14,007 nt of DNA from an uncultured Eubacteriales bacterium (GTDB taxonomy: Bacteria; Bacillota; Clostridia; Oscillospirales; CAG-382), in contig CAKSCN010000058.1 in assembly GCA_934444485.1 (NCBI GenBank), forward strand, positions 1-14,007. The letters are read 5' to 3'. This document shows, in pieces, positions 7,254-13,780 of the stretch. Within the stretch, counting starts at the first letter, position 1. The number at the start of each line of letters is the position of its first letter. A model generated the notes under the pieces. It did no database searches. It was not told the DNA's origin and was given only the letters and a program-made list of their open reading frames with translations. Made by a program: the position numbers and the translations under genes.

Positions 7254-7905
7254 CGATGGCTTACGGGGGCTGCTCGCCGCAGGGGCGTCTGCGACGCATT
7301 CTTTTCTGAAGAAAAGAACCAAAAGACTTCAAAAGCAAAACTTCGTTTTGCAGGGGACGAGTTATATTTAATCCGAGAAATACCGCACGACATCGGCTAA
7401 GCCTCCGTCGTGAAATGAGCAGGACTCATCTTATCGGAGAGAGTGCCGTTCAACCTCGACGAAGTCTCGGTCGAAGGTGCGGTTGGCATCAGGTTTTGTT
7501 GGGAATGTAATTTGTGGGAAACACCGTTCCCGAAATTTGAACCTCACTTCGTTCGACGACAAATTACGGAAAGATGAGGCTTTTTGGAGAGTGCGAGGCT
7601 CGGGGTCGGTATTCTCTCCATGGTATTTTGTAGGGACACACAGGATGCGAAGCATCTGTGTAGATTGCTCGTTCCGCCTGAACCGCACGTAAGGTTATCG
7701 TTTCCGTACCGTAGAAATGCTACAAACGGTTAAGCAAATGCGTATTATTCAATGTCAGCGATTATCTGAGGTTACGGAACGAGCAAGCCCGTTCCCTACA
7801 ACACACCAACGAGGTTCGGAATAATCGTATTACCTCAAACACCCATACCCCCGGCAAAAATCCAACATTCCGTCGTCGCACAGCCTCAAAATTCGTACCC
7901 TACAA
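7254..7905 (+). repeat. Composite intergenic repeat, copy C, downstream of dnaN
   Basis: No gene is visible in this region. Modules: a TTACGGGGG tract, the CTGC-TCGCC-GCAG hairpin, the AAG-type hairpin (7299-7318), a CACGAC...GTCGTG stem (about 7385-7412), a CAACCTCGACGA / TCGGTCGAAG block, the 54-bp module (7525-7578), then a segment bounded by TAGGGA (7631) and TCCCTA (7798) with the GATGC-GAA-GCATC stem (7645-7657) near its left end. The S4-domain gene that often sits here in Firmicutes is absent. Confidence 0.85.
7299..7318 (+). terminator. Conserved hairpin after dnaN, possible terminator
   Basis: TTCTTTTCT-GA-AGAAAAGAA forms a 9-bp palindrome about 45 bases after the dnaN stop, equivalent to the hairpins after the other genes. 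Confidence 0.4.
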
Positions 7906-7913
7906 TCAATGAA

Positions 7914-7974
7914 GAAAAGCGAAGCTTTTCAACGTCAATTATGCATTATGAATTATGAATTATGAATTATGCCT
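7914..7974 (+). repeat. Head hairpin plus heptamer array (TATGAAT type)
   Basis: The head GAAAAGC-GAA-GCTTTTC (7914-7930) and linker AACGTCAAT lead into TATGCAT, three TATGAAT and TATGCCT (7940-7974). It shares the unit type of the array at 5481 but not the unit number. Confidence 0.9.
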
Positions 7975-8025
7975 TTCTCTCCCTTTATCGCACAGCCTCA
8001 AAATTCGTACCCTACATTCAATGAA

Positions 8026-8141
8026 GAAAAGCGAAGCTTTTCAACGTCAATTCTCCATTTTCCATTCTCAATTCTCAATTTTTGAAAAGCGCAGCTTTTC
8101 AACCCCAATTCTCCATTTTCCATTCTCAATTCTCAATTCTT
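8026..8141 (+). repeat. Double head hairpin plus heptamer array (ATTCTCC type) abutting recF
   Basis: Two elements in tandem. The head at 8026-8042 is followed by ATTCTCC, ATTTTCC, ATTCTCA, ATTCTCA, ATTTTTG (8050-8084). The stem TTGAAAAGC-GCA-GCTTTTCAA (8082-8102) is followed by ATTCTCC, ATTTTCC, ATTCTCA, ATTCTCA and ATTCTT (8108-8141). The next base is the A of the recF start codon. Confidence 0.9.
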
Positions 8142-9380
8142 ATGACATTATCTTCCATCACCCTCACCTCCTTTCGCAGCTCTCCCCTGCCGCAGACGGT
8201 AGAATTTTCGGACGGCGTGAACATACTGTACGGAAAGAATGCGTCGGGCAAGACCAATCTGCTTGAGGCGATATACCTTTGCGCCGCCGGCAAATCGTTC
8301 CGTGCGTGCGACGAAAAAAATTTCATACGGCACGGCGAAAGAAGGTGCGGCGTACTTGCGAAATACTCCGCAGAGGATGGCAGACAATCTTCGGTCGAGG
8401 TGTGCTACTACACCGACGGAAAAAGCCTCAGCCGTATGTTCAGACTCGACGGAGTGAAAACCGATTCGGCGTCCGAGGCTGTCGGCAATTTGAGAGCGGT
8501 TGTTTTTACGCCCGACCACCTTTCCATAGTCAAGGGTGCGCCCGAGGAGCGGCGTCGTTTTCTTGACATGGTCATGTCGCAGGCGAGCCGCAGCTACATC
8601 AAATATCTGTCGGCGTACAACAAGCGCCTAAGGTACAAGAACGACTTTCTGCGCATTGCGAAGGTGAAAGGGATTTCTCCCGACCCCGTCATGCTCGAGA
8701 CGGTCAACATCACGCTTGCCGAGTATGCGGTTCGTGTGTGCGATATGCGGCGTGAATTCTGCCGTGAGCTTACAAAGCACGCCTCGGAAATTTACTCCAA
8801 GCTCACCGACGGCAGGGAGAGTCTGAAGCTCGAATATGTGTCGAAGATATCGCTTCCCGAGGGGCTTGACTTTGAGGAGAGCGTGTCGGAGGTGTGCCGT
8901 ATATTCGGCGAGGCGGCGGAAAGCGAGATTGCCGCAGGCTACTCTGTGGTAGGTCCGCACCGTGACGACATTTCGATGCGCATTTCGGTCGGCGGCGAAA
9001 AAAACGAGAATTACTCTGTCGGTGAAAACTCCGGCAAAGATGACGATATATTTTATGAAAACGAGCCCGGCGAAGCGATACCGCACAGTGCGAAGTACTT
9101 CGGCTCACGGGGACAGCAGCGGAGTGCGGTGCTCTCTCTCAAACTTGCCGAGGGCGAGATGTTAAAGAAGCTCACGGGTGAGTACCCGGTGTTTCTCCTT
9201 GACGACGTGCTCTCGGAGCTTGACTCCGGACGGCGAAGCTTTATTCTCTCGAAGCTCTCCGGCCGTCAGGTCATCGTGACCTGCTGCGACGCCGACACCG
9301 CTTTCTCAAATATCCCCGGCGCAAAATTCATTAAGGCGGACGGAGGGGTTTACGAGGATTACGGGGGTGTTCTTTTCTGA
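8142..9380 (+). CDS. recF: DNA replication and repair protein RecF
   Basis: SMC-like ATPase that loads RecA at single-strand gaps with RecO and RecR. I chose the ATG at 8142 (412 aa) because the protein then begins MTLSSITLTSFRS, matching the usual RecF start. A TTG 60 bases upstream would add 20 residues translated from repeat DNA. Walker A GKNASGKT is at 31-38, GPHRDD at 261-266, the ABC signature GSRGQQRS at 321-328 and Walker B FLLDDVLSELD at 341-351. The stretch between GPHRDD and the signature is about 44 residues, an acidic insertion of roughly 30 over typical RecF. No Shine-Dalgarno sequence precedes the start; a heptamer array occupies its place. At the 3' end the last residues (YEDYGGVLF) and the stop codon are encoded by repeat sequence. 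Confidence 0.95.
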   Translation: MTLSSITLTSFRSSPLPQTVEFSDGVNILYGKNASGKTNLLEAIYLCAAGKSFRACDEKNFIRHGERRCGVLAKYSAEDGRQSSVEVCYYTDGKSLSRMFRLDGVKTDSASEAVGNLRAVVFTPDHLSIVKGAPEERRRFLDMVMSQASRSYIKYLSAYNKRLRYKNDFLRIAKVKGISPDPVMLETVNITLAEYAVRVCDMRREFCRELTKHASEIYSKLTDGRESLKLEYVSKISLPEGLDFEESVSEVCRIFGEAAESEIAAGYSVVGPHRDDISMRISVGGEKNENYSVGENSGKDDDIFYENEPGEAIPHSAKYFGSRGQQRSAVLSLKLAEGEMLKKLTGEYPVFLLDDVLSELDSGRRSFILSKLSGRQVIVTCCDADTAFSNIPGAKFIKADGGVYEDYGGVLF

Positions 9381-10062
9381 AGAAAAGAACCAAAAGACTT
9401 CAAGGAGCAAAGCTGGCGCTTTGCAGGGGACGGGTTATATTTAATCCGAGAGAATACCGAAGTCGAGCGCATATATGCGCGCCATAAACGCAAGCCGCCG
9501 ACTTAGATGGGGTAAGACACATCTTATCCGAGGCTGGAGCGTTTAAGCTCGGCAACGCCTCGCTCAAAGGTGAGATTGGCATCAAGTTTTGTGGGGAATG
9601 TTGTGCAGCAAGCTGCACGAGAGCAAATTACTCCGTGCTTTGCACCGCTTTGCACCGCTTTGCACTCCGCAATTTCTCTCCACGTCCTACGGTAAGCTTG
9701 CTTGATAGATTATTTCGCAAAGCTCGACAATTTCATTTTTGCGAAGATGAGGCTTCTTGGGCAGTGCGTGAATTCAGGTTGGCACTCGCTTATGGGGATT
9801 CGGTGAAAACGAGGCTTTTGGGAGAGTGCATAACTCGAGATTCGCATTTTCTCTATGGTGTATTGGAGGCGGCGAAGCATGAGCTGACCGTGTCAACTCC
9901 GGTGGCTCTGCCAACTCCGGAGGCATCCCTTGTGTAACCGGTTGCGAGGCAACCTATGGAGCTGGCGGTGAAACCGCCTGAGGGGCTGTCAATTTAGCAC
10001 CAAACGCACGGTTATGTATATCGTACCGTAGAAAAGCGACAAACGGCAAGCACCATTTAAAT
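9350..10062 (+). repeat. Composite intergenic repeat, copy D, overlapping the recF 3' end
   Basis: The TTACGAGG / TTACGGGGG tract lies inside the recF coding end. It is followed by the AAG-type hairpin (9369-9390), a block with the palindrome GCGCATATATGCGC (9467-9480), and a GAGCG...CGCTC stem. In place of the 54-bp module used in the other copies there is another set: hairpin GTGCAGC-AA-GCTGCAC (9603-9618), three ten-base units GCTTTGCACC/T (9637-9666) and an unrelated dyad-rich stretch to about 9750. Then comes the block with GAGCTGAC...GTCAACTC and GGTTGC-GAG-GCAACC (about 9866-9954), and GGGGCTGTC with AATTTAGCAC. No gene is visible. Confidence 0.82.
9369..9390 (+). terminator. Hairpin containing the recF stop codon, possible terminator
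   Basis: GTTCTTTTCT-GA-AGAAAAGAAC is a 10-bp palindrome whose apex contains the recF stop codon TGA (9378-9380). It is the counterpart of hairpins that lie past the stop in the other genes. Confidence 0.45.
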
Positions 10063-10068
10063 ATTGAA

Positions 10069-10201
10069 GAAAAGCGAAGCTTTTCCACCCTAACGTTGCG
10101 CAGCAACATTTCACATCGAGCGAAGCGAGATATTTCACACGCCGCAGGCGTATTTCACATTTTGCGCAAGTAAAATATTTCACGTGTTCCGTAAGGAACA
10201 C
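10069..10201 (+). repeat. Head hairpin followed by five hairpins separated by ATTTCAC
   Basis: The head GAAAAGC-GAA-GCTTTTC is at 10069-10085. After CACCCTAAC there follow, without a spare base: GTTGC-GCA-GCAAC (10095-10107), ATTTCAC, ATCGAGC-GAA-GCGAGAT (10115-10131), ATTTCAC, ACGCC-GCA-GGCGT (10139-10151), ATTTCAC, ATTTTGC-GCAA-GTAAAAT (10159-10176), ATTTCAC, GTGTTCC-GTAA-GGAACAC (10184-10201). The second stem has a tandem G-A mismatch and the fourth a G-T pair. The last two loops are GNRA-type. The array ends 12 bases before the remB Shine-Dalgarno sequence, so it is likely the 5' leader of remB. Confidence 0.92.
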
Positions 10202-10212
10202 CTTCACCCTCC

Positions 10213-10217
10213 GGAGG
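10213..10217 (+). promoter_or_regulatory. remB: remB ribosome binding site within a palindrome
   Basis: GGAGG lies 6 bases before the ATG and is the right half of the palindrome CCTCCGGAGG (10208-10217). A short fold could partly hide it, but no loop of usual size is available. Confidence 0.7.
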
Positions 10218-10223
10218 TACTTT

Positions 10224-10478
10224 ATGTATTTAAACATCGGCGGCGGCGAGCTTATACGCAAGAAAGACATCGTCGGAATATTCGACCTCGATACCTCGAC
10301 TATAGGTCAGATAACGAAGGAATACTTAAAGAAGAGCGAGTCCGAGGGACGCTCGGAAACGGTCGGCGACGATATACCGAAAGCCTACGTCGTAACGACC
10401 GACGGTCACGTCTATATCACCACTCTCTCCGCTTCGTCGCTCAAAGGAAGAAACAAAGAAGCAATAAGCAGTGTATGA
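10224..10478 (+). CDS. remB: RemB/YaaB-like regulatory protein (DUF370 family)
   Basis: An 84-aa protein beginning MYLNIGGGELIRKKDIVGIFDLDT, close in pattern to Bacillus subtilis RemB (YaaB), which begins MYIHLGDD and shares DIVGIFD, the EYLKK segment, PK..VVT and LS.S.LK.R. In B. subtilis RemA and RemB activate biofilm-matrix genes, RemA by binding DNA as a ring-like oligomer. Whether this protein has that role here is unknown. Its place between recF and gyrB is the conserved Firmicutes position, which supports the assignment. GGAGG six bases upstream of the ATG makes the start clear. It is preceded by the ATTTCAC/hairpin array and followed directly by the hairpin GAAAGC-TTC-GCTTTC, whose left arm starts at the base after the stop codon or overlaps it. 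Confidence 0.9.
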   Translation: MYLNIGGGELIRKKDIVGIFDLDTSTIGQITKEYLKKSESEGRSETVGDDIPKAYVVTTDGHVYITTLSASSLKGRNKEAISSV

Positions 10479-10563
10479 AAGCTTCGCTTTCACCGGAGAG
10501 GAGAGTAAAGAGTAAAGAGTGGAGAGTGGGGAGTGGAGTTGAGGTAGAAAAGCTTCGCTTTTC
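10477..10563 (-). repeat. Inverted head hairpin plus heptamer array (AGAGTGG type) after remB
   Basis: The stem GAAAGC-TTC-GCTTTC lies at about 10477-10491. Units AGAGTAA, AGAGTAA, AGAGTGG, AGAGTGG, GGAGTGG (10502-10536) follow, then the head GAAAAGC-TTC-GCTTTTC (10547-10563). This is the reverse complement of the arrangement at 2328-2410, so it is a minus-oriented copy. Confidence 0.85.
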
Positions 10564-10706
10564 AAATTGTACTCGCTTCGCTCGTGTGATAGTGGTTTGC
10601 CGACTGCAAAAATGTTGCAAACATCTTTTATAAAATCGGTGTATATTGAAAATCTGTCTCACGTTATCGTACCGCAATTCAAATTCGTACCCTGCAATTT
10701 ATTGCA
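10564..10706. other. remB-gyrB gap between two repeat elements
   Basis: It contains an ACTCGCTTCGCTCGT dyad (about 10571-10585), which includes GCTTCGC, and moderately AT-rich DNA (10610-10660) where a gyrB promoter might lie. I found no -35/-10 pair with good spacing. The words before 10707 (AATTCGTACC, TGCAATTTATTG) are the usual lead-in to a head hairpin. Confidence 0.4.
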
Positions 10707-10770
10707 GAAAAACGACGTCAGGAGTTTTTCAACCATAACTCCACTCTCCACTCTCCACTCTCCACCCTTT
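10707..10770 (+). repeat. Head hairpin plus heptamer array (CACTCTC type) before gyrB
   Basis: The head is the variant stem GAAAAAC / GTTTTTC (10707-10713 and 10724-10730) with a longer loop. It is followed by CACTCTC three times without change (10742-10762) and a partial unit. It lies about 80 bases upstream of the gyrB start. Confidence 0.85.
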
Positions 10771-10851
10771 TAAATTCCAACTCCGCTCTAACGAAAACCC
10801 TGTTTTTGCCAATTTTCAACTTTATTTTCGTGAAAGGAAAGTGATTATAAA

Positions 10852-13011
10852 TTGTCTAACAACGAAGAAAAGAAGCTCGACATGAACGAAGAGACCGCAA
10901 ACGAAAACCTTGCAGCCGATGCGTTCGATGAGAACGCAGACGAGGAAAACGCAGACGAAGCCGAGGACGTTGTGTTTGAACATATCGACCTTGAGGACGT
11001 AAGCGCAGACGACTCCAAGGTTGACGGCTCGGCGCACAAATACGACGAAAGCCAGATTCAGGTTTTGGAAGGTCTCGAAGCGGTGAGAAAGCGTCCGGGT
11101 ATGTACATAGGCTCGACCTCGGAAGCCGGACTTCACCACCTCATTTACGAGATTGTGGACAACTCTATCGACGAAGCTCTCGCCGGCAGGTGCGACAAGA
11201 TAACCGTCACTATCCACGAGGACGGCAGCTGCTCGGTCAAGGACAACGGTCGGGGCGTTCCGTCGGGCATTCACCCCAAGATGGGCATACCTACGGTCGA
11301 GGTGGTATTCACCGTGCTTCACGCAGGCGGCAAGTTCGGCGGCGACGGCTACAAGATTTCCGGAGGTCTTCACGGCGTCGGTGCGTCGGTCGTTAACGCT
11401 CTTTCCGAATGGGTTGAGATTGTCAACTGCTACGACGGCAAAAAGTACACCGAGAGGTTTGAAAGAGGTGCGGTTGCACGTCCTCTCGAGTGCGTCGGAG
11501 ACACCGACGACCACGGACTTTATGTCCGCTTCAAGCCGGACGGCGAGATTTTCGACACGCTCGATTTCAACTACGACACGGTTCTCAAGCGTCTCCGCGA
11601 GCAGGCGTTTCTGAATGCCGGCATTATGATTGAGTACATCGACCGCAGACCTCACTACGACGAAAACGGCGACCTCACCGAGATAAAGAAGAGTGAAAAC
11701 GAAGCGGAGGGCATGGACACCTACCTTGAGGACGGCGTTCTCTGCAAGGTATTCCACTACACAGGCGGCGTTCGGTCGTTCATTCAGTATCTCAACTCGA
11801 AAAAGCACGCCGCACTCGTTCACGAGGACATAATATATCTGTCGGGCAAAAAGGGCGACATATCGTGCGAGATAGCGTTCCAGTACAACACGACCTACAC
11901 CGAGACCGTGCTTTCGTTTGCGAACAACATACACACGGGTGAAGGCGGCACGCACGAGGTCGGCTTCAAGAATGCGCTGACGAAGATTTTAAACGACTAC
12001 GGCAAGAAGTTCAAGATACTCAAGGACTCCGACAAGCGTCTTTCGGGCGAGGACGTCAGAGAGGGCATATGTGCGGTCATCAGCGTAAAGCTTCCGGAGT
12101 GTCAGTTTGAGGGACAGACCAAGACTAAGCTCGGAAACGCCGAAATAAAGCCGTTTGTGGAGTCGCTTGTGAACGAAAGACTCACGGTTTACCTCGAAGA
12201 GCATCCGGCTGTGGGCAAGGCGATACTTGAAAAGTCGCTTCTTGCGTCGAGAGCGAGGGAGGCTGCGAGAAAGGCACGTGAGAACACACGCCGCAAGTCT
12301 CCGCTCGAATCGGGTTCGCTCCCCGGAAAGCTTGCCGACTGCCACGACAGAAACCGTGACAACACAGAGCTTTTCCTTGTCGAGGGAGATTCCGCAGGCG
12401 GTACGGCTAAAGAGGGTCGTGACAGCCGCTTCCAGGCGATACTTCCGCTGAGAGGAAAGGTGCTCAACGTCGAAAAGGCGAGAGCGGACAAGGTATACGG
12501 CAATCAGTCGCTGACGCCTATAATCATGGCTCTCGGCTGCGGAATAGGCGACGAGTTCAACATAGACAAGCTTCGCTACGGCAAGATAATCATAATGGCG
12601 GATGCCGACGTTGACGGCTCTCACATCAAGACGCTGCTTCTGACGTTCTTCTTCCGTCATATGCGTGAGCTTATCGAGCAGGGTCACATTTACTGCGCAC
12701 GTCCGCCGCTGTTCCGAGTATTCAAGGGCAAGCAGCAGAGGTACGCTTTCTCCGAAGAGGAGCGTGACGCCTACCTTGCGGAACTCGGAGCGAATGCGGA
12801 AGCCGAGCGTTACAAAGGTCTCGGTGAGATGGATGCACACCAGCTTGCGGACACGACCATGGACCCGGCGACCAGAACGCTTCTCAAGGTCAATATCGAG
12901 GACGCAATGTACGCCGACGAAACCTTCTCACTCCTTATGGGCGAGGACGTCGATCCACGTAAACGCTTTATTAACGAAAACGCTAAATTCGCCAAGAATT
13001 TGGACTTTTGA
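10852..13011 (+). CDS. gyrB: DNA gyrase subunit B
   Basis: ATPase subunit of the type II topoisomerase that introduces negative supercoils, working with GyrA. The TTG at 10852 has AAAGGA (10833-10838) 13 bases upstream; the next candidate, an ATG at 10882, has no ribosome binding site. Residues 1-62 are an unusual, strongly acidic extension (repeats of ENADE type). The normal GyrB start follows with YDESQIQVLEGLEAVRKRPGMYIGS (64-88). The GHKL ATPase shows EIVDNSIDEAL (100-110), DNGRGVP (131-137) and GGLHGVG (171-177), with QTKTKLG at 422-428. The TOPRIM domain has EGDSAGG (511-517) and DADVDGSH (584-591). It ends in AKNLDF. Total 719 aa against about 640 usual. Origin context favours GyrB over ParE. 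gyrA is not next to it; alaS follows after 0.9 kb. Confidence 0.97.
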   Translation: MSNNEEKKLDMNEETANENLAADAFDENADEENADEAEDVVFEHIDLEDVSADDSKVDGSAHKYDESQIQVLEGLEAVRKRPGMYIGSTSEAGLHHLIYEIVDNSIDEALAGRCDKITVTIHEDGSCSVKDNGRGVPSGIHPKMGIPTVEVVFTVLHAGGKFGGDGYKISGGLHGVGASVVNALSEWVEIVNCYDGKKYTERFERGAVARPLECVGDTDDHGLYVRFKPDGEIFDTLDFNYDTVLKRLREQAFLNAGIMIEYIDRRPHYDENGDLTEIKKSENEAEGMDTYLEDGVLCKVFHYTGGVRSFIQYLNSKKHAALVHEDIIYLSGKKGDISCEIAFQYNTTYTETVLSFANNIHTGEGGTHEVGFKNALTKILNDYGKKFKILKDSDKRLSGEDVREGICAVISVKLPECQFEGQTKTKLGNAEIKPFVESLVNERLTVYLEEHPAVGKAILEKSLLASRAREAARKARENTRRKSPLESGSLPGKLADCHDRNRDNTELFLVEGDSAGGTAKEGRDSRFQAILPLRGKVLNVEKARADKVYGNQSLTPIIMALGCGIGDEFNIDKLRYGKIIIMADADVDGSHIKTLLLTFFFRHMRELIEQGHIYCARPPLFRVFKGKQQRYAFSEEERDAYLAELGANAEAERYKGLGEMDAHQLADTTMDPATRTLLKVNIEDAMYADETFSLLMGEDVDPRKRFINENAKFAKNLDF

Positions 13012-13775
13012 CGGTTACGGGGGATTACGAGGGCTTACGGGAGCCGCTCGCCGCGGGGGCTTACGGGGGTGTACTTTTCTTGAAAGAAAAGTACCAAAAG
13101 AACTTTCGCCGATTTCAAGGCTATCGCCTTGAAATGGAAAGTTTTTGATGTAATTTTGAGGAAATACCGAAGTCGGCGACCATAAACGCAAGTCGCCGAC
13201 TTAGATGAGGCGGACCGTGCGTATCGGAGGATATACCGTTCAACCTCGACGAGGTCTCGGTCGAAGGTGGGGTTGGCATCAGATTTTGTGGGGAATGTAA
13301 TTTTTACCTTCTCCCGTTCCCGAAATTTGTACCTCACTTCGTTCGACGACAAATTACGGAAAGATGAGCTCTTTGGTTTGTGCGAATTTTGAGGTTTGCA
13401 CTTGCTCATGGAAAGTTCGGCGAAAATGCGGCTCTTTGGCGTGTACGTAGCTCGAGGTTCGCATTCTCTCCATGGTATACCGTAGGGAACGGGCTTGACG
13501 AGCATATATGCTCCGTTCCGCAAGAACCAAGCGTAAAGTTATGTATATCGCACCGTAGAAATGCGGCGAAAATTTACAGCAAATACGAATTATCCAAGGT
13601 CGGCAATCGTCGTATGTTGCGGACGGAGCAATCTACACAGATGCTTCGCATCCTGTGTGTCCCTACGGAATACCAGAGAGGTTCGGCATAATCAAATCAC
13701 AGTACACCCCAACACCCCCGGCAAAAATCCGCTCTCCCTTTATCGTGCAACCTCGAATTTCGCACCATACAATCA
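13012..13775 (+). repeat. Composite intergenic repeat, copy E, downstream of gyrB
   Basis: No gene is visible. Modules: TTACGGGGG and TTACGAGGG tracts, the hairpin CCGC-TCGCC-GCGG (a compensated version of CTGC-TCGCC-GCAG), the AAG-type hairpin (13071-13094), an 11-bp stem AAGTCGGCGAC / GTCGCCGACTT (about 13167-13202), a CAACCTCGACGA / TCGGTCGAAG block, the 54-bp module (13315-13368), and a segment bounded by TAGGGA (13483) and TCCCTA (13665) carrying GAGCATATATGCTC at its left end and an inverted GATGC-TTC-GCATC stem near its right end. No T-box motif typical of aminoacyl-tRNA synthetase leaders was seen before alaS. Confidence 0.85.
13071..13094 (+). terminator. Conserved hairpin after gyrB, possible terminator
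   Basis: GTACTTTTCTT-GA-AAGAAAAGTAC is an 11-bp stem about 60 bases after the gyrB stop. Relative to the dnaA copy, the outer pairs changed on both sides (GTAC/GTAC in place of GTTC/GAAC), so the pairing is kept. Confidence 0.45.
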
Positions 13776-13780
13776 TTGAA

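Noticed and set aside
8082..8141. TTG start giving recF 20 extra N-terminal residues
   Set aside because: These codons lie entirely in a head hairpin and heptamer array, and the conserved RecF N-terminus begins at the ATG at 8142.
9637..9937. Plus-strand open frame of about 100 codons after recF
   Set aside because: It consists of repeat modules (ten-base tandem units, the inverted-repeat block shared with the dnaA downstream region), has no ribosome binding site and no recognisable protein character.
10177..10192. A second parS site (ATTTCACGTG) at the end of the remB hairpin array
   Set aside because: Only the left half fits. The right half does not continue GAAACA, and the bases are explained by the ATTTCAC spacer plus the next stem.
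10095..10201. CRISPR-like array with ATTTCAC as the repeat
   Set aside because: The repeat is only 7 bases and every 'spacer' is a palindrome of 13-18 bases, which CRISPR spacers are not.
10610..10665. Possible gyrB promoter (TTGCAA ... TATATT)
   Set aside because: The spacing is 21 bases, outside the usual 16-18, and no better pair was found.
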